In this document: positions 11,129 through 22,843 of the stretch, in pieces
How the letters are laid out: each line of letters begins with the position of its first letter
How positions within the stretch are numbered: position 1 is the first letter of the stretch
Origin: Lepus europaeus
Taxonomy: Eukaryota > Chordata > Mammalia > Lagomorpha > Leporidae
Direction: 5' to 3'
NCBI RefSeq assembly: GCF_033115175.1
Contig: NC_084830.1
Span: 46,755,409-46,819,408 of the forward strand
DNA: 64,000 nt
The notes under the pieces: generated by a model
What the model was told of the DNA's origin: nothing
What the model saw: the letters and a program-made list of their open reading frames with translations, nothing else
The model's database searches: none
Program-made: the position numbers and the translations under genes

Positions 11129-12097
11129 TAACATCATTTTTATTTTTATTTTTTGTTATTTTAAAAATATTTATCTATTTATATTTTAGGCATGGAAAGC
11201 CAAGACACGCTGGGGAAAAAAAAATATGAAGAAGAAGAAGAAGACCTAAATGAAGGATCTCAGCGAGTGTGATCCCAGTGGAAAGAATGGGGCCATCAAA
11301 GCAGGAGGTGCCTTTCTCTGAAGGGAGGAGAGAACTTCCACTTTGACTATGGCCTTGTCGGAATGGGATCGAAGACGACGAACCCTAAAGGCTTCCATAG
11401 TCTCAGCAACTCATGGCTAGAGCCTAGGGAGATTACTGACGCCATAAACAAGAGTGTTAAATTGTTAAAACAACATCAGGAGTCACTGTGTACTTACGTC
11501 CCATGTGGGATCTGTCCTTAATAGGTTGTTGAAGGTGAAGTAATGATATAGCTAGTATTGAAACAATATTCTTATACTTTGTGGTTATGTGTGGGTGCAA
11601 ACTGATGAAATCTTTACTTAGTATATACTGAAGCGATCTTCTGTATATAAAGATAATTGAAAATGAAAAAAAAAACCTTGGTTTTTTTTAAATTGGAAAT
11701 TACATAGAAAAATAATCAATTTTTTTTAAAAAATTATTTTGCAGAATCTTGGTCATTAATGTGATGTACACTGTTATTTAATGCTATAACTAGTACTCCA
11801 ACAGCATTTTTTTCACTTTGTGTTGCTATGGGAGGGCAAACTGTTCAAATCTCTATATATACTAAACTGATTTTCTATATATAAAGAGAATTGAAAATGA
11901 ATCTTGATGGGAATGGAAGGGGAGAGCGAGTGGGAAAGGGGAGGGTTGTGTGGGGGGGAAGTTGTGTGTGGGGGGAAGCCTTTGTAATCCATAAGCTGTA
12001 CTTTGGAAATTTATATTCACTAAATAAAAAAAAATAAAGAAAAAAAAAACAAAAAAAAATTATCTATTTAAAATTCAGAGTTACACAGAGAGAGGAG

Positions 12098-12137
<40 letters not shown>

Positions 12138-12409
12138 TTTCCATCTGCTCATTCACTCTCCAATTGGCTGCAACGGTCAGAGCTGTGCAGATCTGAAGCC
12201 AGGATCCAGGAGCTTCTTCTGGGTCTCCCATGCACATGCAGGGGCTCAAGCACTTGAGCCATCTTCCTCTGCTTTCCCAGGCCACAGCAGAGAGCTGGAT
12301 CAGAAGTGGAGTAGCTGGGACTCAAACTGGCGCCCATATGGGATGCTGGCACTGCAGGCAGCAGCTTTACCTGCTATGCCACAGTGCTGGCCCCCTAACA
12401 TAATTTTTA
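11129..12409 (-). mobile_element. CSINE split by an L1 3' fragment
   Basis: The SINE tail lies at 11143-11181 and its body and head at 12060-12395 (minus strand). Outer TSD: taacatcattttta at 11129-11142 and taacataattttta at 12396-12409 (one mismatch). The L1 fragment occupies 11182-12059 and has its own TSD (11171-11181 / 12060-12070). A long (GA)n run lies at 12101-12134. Confidence 0.88.
11182..12059 (+). mobile_element. L1 3'UTR fragment with internal duplication
   Basis: 5'-truncated L1 made only of 3'UTR. The sequence matches the reverse complement of the L1 at 438-3743 ('gaagggaggagagaacttccactttgactatgg'), ends 'tgtactttggaaatttatattcactaaataaa' and has a long A-tail. The roughly 165-bp block starting near 11508 recurs near 11745. 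TSD ttatctattta at 11171-11181 and 12060-12070. It landed in the SINE A-tail. Confidence 0.9.
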
Positions 12410-12745
12410 AAAAGTTAATTTACTTACTTGAAAGGCAAATCAAGAGAGAAAGAGACAGAGGAGAGAAAGAATGAGAGTGAGAGTGACAGTGAGAGTAAGA
12501 GAGAATGAATCTGATGATTCATTCCCCAAATGCCTGCAATAGCTGGGTCTGGTCTAGGCTGAATCCGGGAGCCTGGAACTCTATCTTGGTCTCACACAAG
12601 GGTGTCAGGGACACAGCTTCTAGAACCATCATCTGCTGCCTCCCATGGTGCACATTAGCAGGAAGCTGGATCGGAAGCAGAAGGACAACTTGATCCCAGG
12701 CATTCTTACAAGGAATGCTGGCATCCCAAGCAGTGAATAATACAA
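12410..12745 (-). mobile_element. CSINE, older subfamily
   Basis: 'acttacttgaaaggcaaatcaag', a long degenerate GA tract, 'tgattcattccccaaatgcctgcaatagctggg' and 'cattagcaggaagctggatcggaagcag' mark an old minus-strand C repeat. The head is badly eroded. Confidence 0.85.
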
Positions 12746-13164
12746 GTTCTTGCTATTGCAAGGGGTGAGAACCATTAGATTAGATGCAGTGTATTTAGAT
12801 GCTGAATTTAGGCATTTCCTTCCTTTTTCCCTTTCATCATCATTGTTCTCATTTACAGATTTTTAATTGGCTGAATTAGGCAGTTAATTTTGTTCTGATT
12901 TATATGATTTTATTCTGTCATAAAAATTATTTGTGTATATTAATAAACAACCAAGTATATGGCCCAGAGAAATTGTGGTAAGGACAGGGGTACAAACACA
13001 GACAGGCAATTTAAGGCCAATTGTGTTTCCCAGGTGACAATGAATCCTGAAGTATCTGCCTCCCAAATGCAGATCAAATACAAGTATGGACATGTGTTTT
13101 AGAATAATTGCTTACCTCTACTTTTCTTGGATTACTGACAGCGCAATTTAGTGGAAATAGCATT
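12746..13164. other. AT-rich non-coding stretch
   Basis: Nothing recognised between the old SINE and the next L1 3' end. Confidence 0.5.
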
Positions 13165-14636
13165 GACTTTTTTTTTATTTATAAAACTTCTATTTAAGAT
13201 ATATGAACTTCATGCATTTCATATATACAAATTTAGGAACACAATGATTCTTCTAATCCTCCTTCCCACCTACACTGTCACCTTTCATCCTCCTCCCTCG
13301 CCTCTTCCAATTCTTATTTTTTTACAAACATGTATTTTTAGTTAACTTTGTACTCATAAAATTAACCTTATATTAAGTAAGTAGTTCAGCAAAAAATGTG
13401 AAGAAAAAACCAAAACAAAAAACAAAACAAAATAAAACAAAACAAAAACACTGTTCCTCTAGAGTCAAGACAAGAGCTGTTCAAAATCATCTATTTCAAA
13501 GTGTTAATTTTATTTCTACAGATTACCTTTTCGGTATTCTATTAGTTACCACTGTTCCAGGAGAACATATGGTATTTGTCTTTATGGGACTGGCTTATTT
13601 CACTAAGTATAATGGTTTCCAATTGCATCTATTTTTTTTTTTTTTGCAAAAGACAGTATTTCATTTTTTTTACTGCTGTGTAGTATTCCATAGTGTAAAT
13701 ATACCCTAATTTCTTTTTTTTAAAGATTTATTCATTTATCAGAAGGCAGAGTTACAGAGAGGTAGAGGAATAGACAGAAAGAGAGAGGTCTTCCATTCAC
13801 TGGTTCACTCTCCAAATGGCCACAATGGCTGGAGCTGGGCTGATCCGAAACCAGAAGCTAGGAGCTTCCTCTGGGTCTCCCATGTAGGTGAAGGGGCCCA
13901 AGGACTTGGGCCATCTTCTACTGCTTTCCCAGGCCATAGTAGAGAGCTGGATCAGAAGTTTAGCAGCCAGAACTTGATCTGAAGCCCATATGGGATGCTG
14001 GCACTGCAGGTGGCGCTACACTCTGGCCCCATAATTTCTTTATACAGTCTTCAGTTGATGAACCTCTGGGATGACTCCATATCATAGCTATTGTGAATTG
14101 AGATGCAATAAACATGGGAATGCAGATCACTCTTTATATGGTGATTTTTTTTCCTCTGGGTAAATTCCCAGGAATGTAATGGCTGGATCATATGGTGGGT
14201 CTACATTCAAATTTCTGAGGTCTCTCCATACTGTCTTCCACAGTGGCTGCACCAGTTTATCTTCCCACCAACTGTGGATTAGGGTACTTTTTTCTCAATA
14301 TCCTCACCAGCATTTGTTGTTTGTTGATTTCTGTATGAAAGCCATTCTATCTGGAGTGAGGTGAAACTGGAGGAGCTTCTGCACTGCAAAAGAAACACTC
14401 AGCAAAATGAAGAGGCAACCAACAGAATGGGAGAAAATATTTGCAAACTATGCAATTGATAAAGAATTTATATCTAGAATCTATAAAGAGCTCAAGAAAT
14501 TCAACAACAACAAAACCAACAATCCAATTAAGAAAGGAAAGGACTTAAACAGGCATTTTTCGAAAGAGGAAATTCAAATGCTCAGGATCACTAGCCATCA
14601 GGAAAATGCAAATCAAACAACACGTTGATAGCTCAT
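13165..14636 (-). mobile_element. L1 3' end with inverted 5' segment (twin-priming form)
   Basis: 13165-13716 is an L1 3' end (tail 'ttttttttatttataaaacttc', A-C-rich block at 13408-13450). 13717-14031 is a SINE. 14032-14370 is ORF2 C-terminal sequence on minus. At about 14371 the orientation flips: 14371-14636 encodes, on plus, the neighbouring upstream ORF2 segment ([17 protein letters not shown] ... [10 protein letters not shown]). An inverted 5' part abutting the 3' part is the classic twin-priming structure. No convincing TSD was found. Confidence 0.75.
13717..14031 (-). mobile_element. CSINE
   Basis: Minus-strand copy inside the L1. TSD taatttcttt at 13707-13716 and 14032-14041. The head is slightly short ('ggtggcgctacactctggcccc'). 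Confidence 0.93.
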
Positions 14637-14719
14637 TTATTTGGTGTCTTTCCAATGTTTTGATGTAGGCACCAATTGCTATAAACTTCCCTTTAAACAC
14701 TGTTTTTGCTATATCCCAT

Positions 14720-15052
14720 AATTCTTCAAAAAGATTTTATTTATTGAGTTGAGAGGTAGAGTTATAGACAGAGAGAGGCAGAGACAAAGAGAAAGGTCTT
14801 CCATCTGCTGGTTCACTCCCCAAATGGCTGCAATGGCTGGAGCTGGACCAATTTGAAATCAGGAGCCAGGAGCTTCTTCTGGGTCTCCTATGCGGGTGCA
14901 GGGACCAAATCACTTGGGCCATCTTCCACTGCTTTCCCAGACCATGAACAGAGAGCTGGATGAAAAGAGGAGCGGCAGGGACTAGAACCAGTGCCCTATA
15001 AGTGGCTGGCACTGCAGGTGGAGTCTTAGTCCACTACACCACAGTTCTGTCT
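14720..15052 (-). mobile_element. CSINE
   Basis: Minus-strand copy ('tttattgagttgagaggtagagttatagacag' ... 'ccactacaccacagttctgtctg'). Short TSD atcccata at about 14712-14719 and 15053-15060, itself part of the L1 sequence. Confidence 0.92.
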
Positions 15053-15844
15053 GATCCCATATGTTTTGATATGTTGTATTGTCTTTATTTTTTTCCAGAA
15101 ATGTTTGGATTTCTCTTTTGATTTCTTATATGACCCACTGTTCATTCAGGTGCATGATGTACAGTCTCCACGTGTTTGCAAATGTTCTAGAGATTCTTGA
15201 TTTGCTGATTTCCAGCTTCATTCCCTTGTGGTCAGAGAAGATGCATGATATGGTTTCAATTTTTTTTTAATTTGCTGAGACTTGATTTATGGCCTAGCAC
15301 TTGGTGTATCCTAGTGAAAGTTCCATTCACTGGTGAGAAGAATGTGTATTCTGCCACCTTGGGATAAAAAGTTCTGTGGATATCAGTTAGGTATATTTGT
15401 TTCATAATGTCAATGAGTTGTTTCTTTGTTGTTTTTCTGTCTGGTTGATCTGTCCTTTGCTGAAAATGGGATGTTGAAGTCCCCAATATTATTGTGTTGG
15501 AGTCTATGTCTCCCTTTAGATCTATTCGCATTTCTTTTAAACAGCCAGTGCCCTGTAATTCGTTGCATATACATTTGTTACAGTCACATCTTCCTGTTGA
15601 ATTGATCCCCTTGTAGTTACATTGTGTCCTTGTCTCTTTTAACAAATTTTTTTTGTTACAGCCTATTTTGTCTGATACTAAGATGGCTATACCAGCACTT
15701 TTTTGCTTTCCATTAACATAGGATATTTTTTTCTGTTCTTTTATTTTCAGTCTGTGGGTATCTTTGTTAATGAGACATGTTTCTTCTAGGCAGCAAATAG
15801 ATAGGTCTTGGTTTTTAATCCATTCAGCCAGTCTATATGTTTTT

Positions 15845-16180
15845 ATTTATTTATTTTTAAAGATTTATTTATTTACTTGAGAGGCATAGTTACAGACAGA
15901 GAGGGAGAGAAAGAGAGAAAGGTCTTCCATCAGCTGCTTCACTCCCCAAATGGCCACAATGGCTGGAGCTGTGCTGATCCAAAGCCAGGAGCCGGAAGTT
16001 TCTCCAGAATCTCCCACATGGGTACAGGGGCTCCAGCACTTGGGCTATCTTTCACTGCTTTCCCAGGCCATCATCAGAGAGCTGGAACAGAAGAGGAGCA
16101 TCCTGGACATGAACTGGAGCACATATCAAACGCTGGCGCTGCAGGTGAATGCGTAACTTACTACGCCACAGTGCCAGCCC
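15845..16180 (-). mobile_element. CSINE
   Basis: Minus-strand copy with T-rich A-tail ('tttttatttatttatttttaaagattt') and head 'ctacgccacagtgccagcccc'. Likely TSD cagtctatat before and cagtctgtat after. Confidence 0.92.
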
Positions 16181-16334
16181 CAGTCTGTATTATTAATTGA
16201 AGAGTTTAGGCCATTTACATTCAAGGTTACTATTGATAAGTAATGGTTTGGCCCTACATTTTTGCATAAGGATTCCTATTGTTTATTTGGGATTTCCTTT
16301 GTACTTTTACTTGGAGATTTTCTTCCTTCACACT

Positions 16335-17204
16335 CTTTCATAGTGATGACCATGTTTCTGTGTTTCTGTGTGTAGTACATCCTTAAGCATCTTTTATAAG
16401 GCTGGACGAGTGGTGGCAAATTCTTTCAATTTCTGTTTCTTGTGGAAGATCTTTATTTCACCTTCATTCATAAATGAAAGCTTTGCAGGGTAGAGTATTC
16501 TGGGTTGACAGTTTTTTTTTCTTTTAAGACTTGGACTGTGTCTCTCCTTTCTCTTCTAGCCTATAGGTTTTCTGATGAGAAGTCAGCTGTAAGTCTAATT
16601 GGAGATCCTCTGAAAGTAAACCTGAGTTTCTCTTTGTACATTTTACAATCCTTTCTTTGAGAGTTTGGTTACAATATGTTGTGGTGAAGATCTTTTCTGG
16701 TCATGTCTTTTAGGATTTCTATGTGCTTCGTGTACTTGGACATCCTTTTCTTTCTCCAAATTGGGGAACTTTTCTGTAATTATTTCACTAAACAGGCCTT
16801 CTAATTTATTCTCTCTTCCATGCCTTCAGGAACTCCTAAGATCAGTATGTTTGGTCATTTGATTGTATCCCATAAATCTCCAATACTATTTTTAATTTTT
16901 CTAATTTCTTTTTTTTTGTTTTGTTTTTGGTCCAACTGAAAAAAATTCCAAAGATTTGTCCTCTAACTTGGATATTCTTTATTCTGCCTCCCCAAGTGTA
17001 TTGTTAAAGATTTCCATGACAGTTTTTATTTGATCTATTGACTTCTTCATTTCTAATATTTCATTTTGGTTTCTCTTTAAAATTTCAATTTCATGGGAAA
17101 AATTTTCATTCATGTCATGAGTGGATTTCTTTAATTTGTGGATTTGTTTCTGATTGTTTCTCGGTAATCCTATGATTAATCTTTTGAATTCCGTTTCAGG
17201 CATA
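16335..17204 (-). pseudogene. L1 ORF1 remnant
   Basis: Minus-strand match to the ORF1 found intact at 37643-38704: the C-terminus near 16345, and a coiled-coil segment at 16979-17203 with heptad-like KKSTHDMNENFSHEIEILK and QNEILEMKKSIDQIK. Several frameshifts and stops between them leave it dead. It belongs to the same older L1 as 14637-16330. Confidence 0.85.
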
Positions 17205-18464
17205 TCCTCAGTCTCTTCATCTTCACATTCTAATAGTGAAGTGTTGTTTTGTTCCTGGGTGGGGGGAGGGTGTACATCATGTTGTCTTCCTTACTCTTGT
17301 TTCTTGAATTTCTGCATTTATTTTTAGGCATTGTGGAGACACTTGTTGGTGCTTTCCTCTGATGACTTTTATATTTGGACTATGCCTCTGTGCCTTAGTA
17401 GAGTGTCTACTCTTTCAGTGACTAACCAGAGGCATGCACTGTGTGTGGCCAGGGAGCTCTGTTCAGTGCTCCAGGGTGGGGCGAGTATCTAGGGTGACAT
17501 TCAAGTTAGCATGCAAGATTTCCTCTTTTTTTTTTTTTTTTATCGGAAGGGAGGGTTTGATCAGCTCTGTATTTGTAGTCACATCCTCACTTCCTCTCTT
17601 CCAAGGTGAGCAATGCCCACGTGTTTTCCCACAGTGGATGCAATACTCGTCTATGCTGTCAAAAGACCCACACAAAGAATCTGTGCAGTTCCCAGTGTGA
17701 GCACAGATCCCATTGCAATGACCCAGGCAGTCAGGAGCTCTGTGAGTGTAGAGCCTCTCACAGTGATTGCCCGGAAACCCAGCTACACCCTGCACCCTCT
17801 CCTGAAGTCACAGTGTTCTCACAATCTCAGCACACAAGACTTCCACAGTCATGGGGTGCTGAGGATCTGCTCTGCTCCACCTGGGTAGTCTGTCCTGTCC
17901 ACAGAGAGTTAGAGATACTGTCAGAGCCTGCTGCCTGTGTGTGCTCCACTTGGGCAGTTTGAGCTCCAGAGCCTGTCATGTGTTGGGAGCCTGGGAGCAT
18001 TTCACAGTACTACATGTGTACCCGGTCCCCTGTCAATCCTCCCAACCAGGCTCAGTCATCTCCTCTGGGCTGGTTAGTGAGCACGTAGACACAAGCTAGT
18101 GCAGCTGTTAGATATGTTCAAAATGGCACCTGCCCTTTCTCAGCCAGTTGCAGGATGCTGTTGTTGGGGGAACAGAGAGAGAGAAATGTTCCCCCTTTTT
18201 CCTTCTAGGTTGGCAGGTACCCTGTTCCTAGTAGGATTCATGCCAGACTCTCTCTGCAGCTGTATTGCCAGTGGCACAGGCTGTTGCAGTCTGGCCTCAC
18301 ATCACTGTTTAGAGCAGGTGCTCAGTTCTCCTCTGCTGAGATCCTGTGTTGTGTCCATGCTCGTGTGCCCACCCATACCCTATACACAGATCCACAACAT
18401 CCCTCTGCCTTCTGTGGAATTTCCACTGCAATTTTCTCCCTAACTCTTTGCTGAGATTGCACTC
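17205..18464 (-). repeat. 5' region (5'UTR) of the older L1
   Basis: More GC-rich than its surroundings and lying directly upstream of ORF1. It shares landmarks with the 5'UTR at 38705-39605: a trinucleotide-rich start before ORF1, a T-run (17522-17540), and 'caaaatggcacctgccctttctc' at about 18118 against 'caaaatggcgcctgctctgtctt' at about 39170. The outer end is not sharply defined. Confidence 0.7.
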
Positions 18465-18476
18465 TCTCCACTTTTT

Positions 18477-18680
18477 AAAAAACATTTTATTTTATTTGAG
18501 GAATGCAACTTCATGCATTTAATATATACAGATTTTGGAACATGAAGATTCTTTGCCCCCCATCCCTATTCCCAGCCTTTTTTCTCCTTCTTCCTTTCCC
18601 ATTCTGATTTTTCATAGAGATCAATTTTTCAGATAATTTTCTATTCATGCATTTGTTGATTTTGAGCAGCCTTTGCCCTG
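18477..18680 (-). mobile_element. Short L1 3'-end insertion, 204 bp
   Basis: Only the L1 3' terminus is present ('acattttattttatttgaggaatgc', 'aacttcatgcatttaatatatacag'), like the end at 13165. TSD tctccacttttt at 18465-18476 and 18681-18692. It sits in, or at the outer edge of, the older L1's 5'UTR. Confidence 0.85.
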
Positions 18681-18714
18681 TCTCCACTTTTTTAAAAAAA
18701 CTATCTTCCCCTAG

Positions 18715-18840
18715 CCTAGAGCAGTCAAGAGCATTGACTTTGATGTTGAAAAACTAAGTTTGAGTTTGATTCACATATTATGCAGGCATGAAGGTTTGGG
18801 CAAACTAAATGCTCATTATTTTTAGCCTATTTTTCTTTTA
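18715..18840 (+). repeat. MIR fragment
   Basis: 'gcagtcaagagcattgactttgatgttgaa', 'gtttgagtttgattcacat', 'ggtttgggcaaac' follow the MIR consensus order. Diverged. Confidence 0.6.
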
Positions 18841-21800
18841 GGAGTTTACTGTGAGTGTGAATAGGAAACAAATGGGAAAATGCCCTAAGTCTCACATACT
18901 TGACCCATGCATCATCACATTTATCACTAAACTTGGAGCTCAAAGGGTCCTTTCTGGTTTGGTATCTCAGGATCTTTCTTCCTATCTAGCAGTTTTAACA
19001 AAGTTACAACTCTGAGTCATAGGACCACTGGTATAGGGCTACCCTAGATACTGATCTTTATTTATTTATTTTTTTAAGAGCTGGACCGGAATTCTTTTTT
19101 CCCCATCTTATCAGGTTATCTTTGCTTAGTGATGAGTTGGCTGTCTATTGACTTTCTTCAGTTGACCATTCCCGCAGGCAATTGCTAAATACTCAATTCT
19201 TGCAAGTAATTGTCTCTTCCTCTCACTTTTATATGGGGGTGGCCTGTTTAAAAAGCTGTCCCATTAAGTGGAGTGGCTTCTAAATAGGCGCCTTACATTC
19301 AGCAAAGTGAGTATGGCAAAACCTGGTCAGGATTTGCCTTGCAAGGTGCATGCTTTCAGCTGTGAAACTGTACCGTGTAATGCGTGCGGTCTGACTCAAC
19401 TTGACACAACTTGCATGGGGCATTTACTCTCCTCATTCAAAGAGATTTTCTCTTTTAAGGCACTGGCTACTGAAAAGTATGTGAGTGACCTGAGGGGAGG
19501 GAACCAGGGCCCTAGCCTTATTCAGGTGTATCTCAGGTAACAGGACTCTCACCCATCAGGTTTATTGGTGGGTTTTTAGCAGCAATGTATTGATTTTACA
19601 GATATGTTATTATTAGGTTTTATTATTAACTACTTACAAAATACTTGATTTACATGTATGTTTAACAGCAAGATTGAATTATTATGTAACAGTTATTTTT
19701 TGGAAATTATTTAGAGAAGTTAAGAAAATGTTATTTACTGTCTGAAGAATCTAAAAAAGAGTCTCAGGTCAATTCCCTTTGTATCCTTGAGAAAGTCAAT
19801 TTAGAAGATCAATATATATATTTCTTTGCACAAAAATTTTAAGTAATCTTCTAAGTCCGTTTTCTTCATGAACTTTTGGAAGTATACTCATGTAGTTATT
19901 CTGTGAGAGGAACTGAATTCAAGTCGTAGGCTGGCTGACTCTCAAGTCAGATTTAGAATACAATGTTTGGAGGCTGTGGACTTGTTAGAGACCTGATCCG
20001 GAAAGGTTCAGAAATGCCTTGCGACTCCCAGTCTGCATCCTGGGCTGGGGTTCCTAGGTTCTGAAGTGCCAGGGTGGGTCCAGACCCTGATGTGGATCAG
20101 CTGTTTCAACTTGCGCTTGTCTGGTGTATTGTATGTGCCTGCTTGGTTGGGCCTTGGCTCCCAGAGCAGGGCTGTTAGGTCAAACATTCTGCTGGGTATT
20201 TCTGTGAGGGGTTTTGTGAATCAGATTAACATTTAAAGTGCTAGACTCTGAGTTAGGGACATTGTCCTCTGTAAAGTGTGTGTGTGTGTGTGTGCGTGTG
20301 TGGGGAGGGGAGGGTGTGGGTGTGTCTGTGCGCGCGTGCACACGCCTCAGTCTGCTGAAGGCCACAAGAGAACAAAGACTGACCAAACCTGAGACCTGAG
20401 ATGGCAGGCCTCTCCTGGCCCCCCTGCTCTGCTCCGGGGACTCCAATCTAATGCCCGCCCCATGAAAGGTAGGACCCAAGTCAATTGCTCAAATCTCTCT
20501 CACTAACCCCCTCTCTACACATCCTGTTGCTTCTGTGTCTCTGGACACCCTTGCCTCAAATAGAACCTGAGATGGAATCTGTAAAACTCCCCTTGATCAT
20601 CTAACGTTCCCCTTAAGTTTATTTTCTCTCCTAATTTTTAAAAATTATGCTTAGCCCCTCCCTTTTTCCTATCAGATCGTTTTCAAAGCGGGAACCTGAC
20701 AGGACCAGCACTTCTGGTCCACGTTGCGTGCTGGCGTCACTTCCTCCCGCCAGACCTCTCCCTCCAGGCCCACGGGTGTTTCTGCTCCCTGAGGAGGCCA
20801 GCAGTGCTTCTGCCAGTATCCCCCCCAGAATGCACCGGTCTCTTCCCTGCTGGGCACTCAGGTCTTGCTCACAGCCGCTGAGGGAGACGCTCTCGTGGGA
20901 CGCATCACTATTTATGGCAAGTATCACTGGGACACACTGTTTTCCTTTACATTCGTAGTTTGTCTTCCCCAGCTAGAATGCTCCTTGAGAAATCTGACTG
21001 ACCTTCTCTAATCTATCTGCTGTCTTCCCAGTGTCCGTCCACCTCACCCAGCCTGTGCTGGGGTTCAAGGAACGGTGGTTGAATGAATGAATGAGTGAAG
21101 CAATGAATGAGTCCGTGTTATCCAAAGTGCTGAGCCAGGGAGAGTGTGCAGGTGTGTGATATCCTACTGGTGAGAAGAGAGTCAATTGCTCAGTTTTGAA
21201 GGTGTATTAACTCTTTCGGGCCTCTAGGGTATCATTTAGTTCACTGGAATAGTAATTTACTAAACAGTACCTTAGGGGCCTGAAAAAGTTAATGCACCTC
21301 CAAAAGTTTCTAATTTACACCAGGGAGCAGTTTATTTACCCAGCAGGGTTTGACCTAATAGGTCTTAACTCCCTTTAAGAGAGTCATAAGGACTTCATCA
21401 CTTTTCTCCTTCCCATTTTCCTACTTTTTGAGAATTTATCTGTGGGCGGAATGCTGTTGCCAGCTGGTGGTGTGTGTGGTGTGCACCCCTTCGCCATATC
21501 CCTGCCAATACCACGATCTGGTAAAGACATTGCTGTGTTGTGGCATCTAATGTACATTTCCCATGCATAATTTAATTTGTATAATTAAAAAACCGAACCT
21601 GGACATTACAACACATTCGAATAATGTTATTTTAGTGGCTTCATGGTGTATATTACAAATAATTGCCTAATTAGTCCACATTTTGTATTTCATCCAATAA
21701 TTCGATCCCAGAAGCTAGAGATTGTAAAATACTCTATGCATTTGGGTTAACAAGACCTATCTATGACAGGTAGCAACTCACTGTTTTATTTCTTTCAGTT

Positions 21801-22531
21801 ATTTCAAATAGCGAAGCAGCTTCAACTCCTAATCTTGGACACTTCTGTCCTGAAGTTTTCCAGATTGAACCTTGTCTTTCCTCTTTTACTAATTACTGTC
21901 AAGTCTGACTGTTGTTATAGTCGAAATTATTTCCTCCCTTCCTGAGCTTTTCTTTAAATCATTCTTCCAGATTCTAGCTATGGAAATATCTTTTCTTCAG
22001 TTATTGTTGTCCTGATATTACAGGATTTGGTAAAAATGTTTTTCAGCTTTAGAGTCAAGCCTGATTGTTACCAGCAGTAGGGAGCAGAGTTTTTGCTAAA
22101 ACAGACTATGGGTAGAGTTTTATAAATGTAGTAATAACCTATCAATTAAGAGTTTCCTAGATTAGACTTTGTGATAACTCATTCTGAACTGGTTTTAAAT
22201 ATCCCTTTGTTGTGGAATGAAGGGTTTGCTAAGCAAATAATAGTATGCATAGGTTGCATAGGACAAACTGCTTTTGAGAACACTAACATGATATGGTGAA
22301 ATCTTGATAAGGTCATTAATTTTTTTTTTTTGCATCACACATTTTTTGAAACACTATAAAACATTTCCAGCTTTTGTGTTTCAGCTTACGTGGTAATTTC
22401 ATTCAATTTATGAATAATTTAATTGCATGTATTTGTCATGGATGTCATGCTGGATAATATTGATCACTCTGCATAGGTCAGTAGATGTCAATAATTAGAA
22501 TTTTGAGTTTATGGAAATTTGGAAGATATTT
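18841..22531. other. Non-coding, low-repeat stretch
   Basis: No gene or named element recognised. Within it are a (TG)n microsatellite at 20274-20302, a short GC-richer zone around 20300-20900 (not a clear CpG island), and a GAAT-type run at 21080-21110. Open frames here reach about 100 codons but have no conserved motif. The flank beyond 21200 is AT-rich. Confidence 0.55.
20274..20302. repeat. (TG)n microsatellite
   Basis: Nearly pure TG dinucleotide run with a GCGTGTG interruption, followed by a GGGGAGGGGAGGG tract. Likely length-polymorphic. Confidence 0.9.
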
Positions 22532-22843
22532 CCTTTTAAAAATATTTATTTATTTGAAAGGCAGGAAGAGAGAAACATCTTCCATCTGCTGGTTCATTCC
22601 CTAGACGTTCACAATAGCTGGGGTTGGACCAGGCAAAAGCCAGTAGCCTGGAATGCAATCTGAGTCTCCCACGGGTGTGGCAGGGGCACAACTACTTGAA
22701 CCATCATCTGCTGCCTCCAAGGGGGCACAGTAGCAGGAAGGTGGTTGAGAAGCAGAGCTGGGCCTGAAACCCAGGTACTCTGATATGGTAAACGGGTGTT
22801 CTAGGCAGTGACTTAAGTGTGTTGTCACATTCCCAGCCCTAGA
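22532..22843 (-). mobile_element. CSINE, older subfamily
   Basis: 'tatttatttatttgaaaggcaggaag', 'cattccctagacgttcacaatagctggggttgg', 'accatcatctgctgcctcc' and a weak head 'tgttgtcacattcccagccc'. Old-type minus copy. Confidence 0.9.

Larger units (their letters stand above)
14637..16330 (-). repeat. Older L1, ORF2 N-terminal half (SINE-interrupted)
   Basis: Minus-strand L1 ORF2 upstream half. The endonuclease C-terminal stretch is recognisable near 15256-15480 (DIMKQIYLTDIHRTFYPKV, then AEYTFF, then GTFTRIHQVLGHKSSL), interrupted by stops. SINEs at 14720-15052 and 15845-16180 split it. It continues into ORF1 at 16330. The RT domain is missing between here and 14370. Confidence 0.85.

Noticed and set aside
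14407..14628. 73-codon frame beginning [12 protein letters not shown]
   Set aside because: It is the inverted L1 ORF2 segment, not an independent gene.
17463..17962. Cys-rich overlapping frames on both strands
   Set aside because: They lie in the L1 5'UTR; no matching cysteine-spaced domain, and overlapping frames on both strands argue against coding.
20631..20958. Overlapping ~100-codon frames in a GC-richer zone
   Set aside because: Frames on both strands are open because of local GC content; no family resemblance, splice pattern or clear CpG island.
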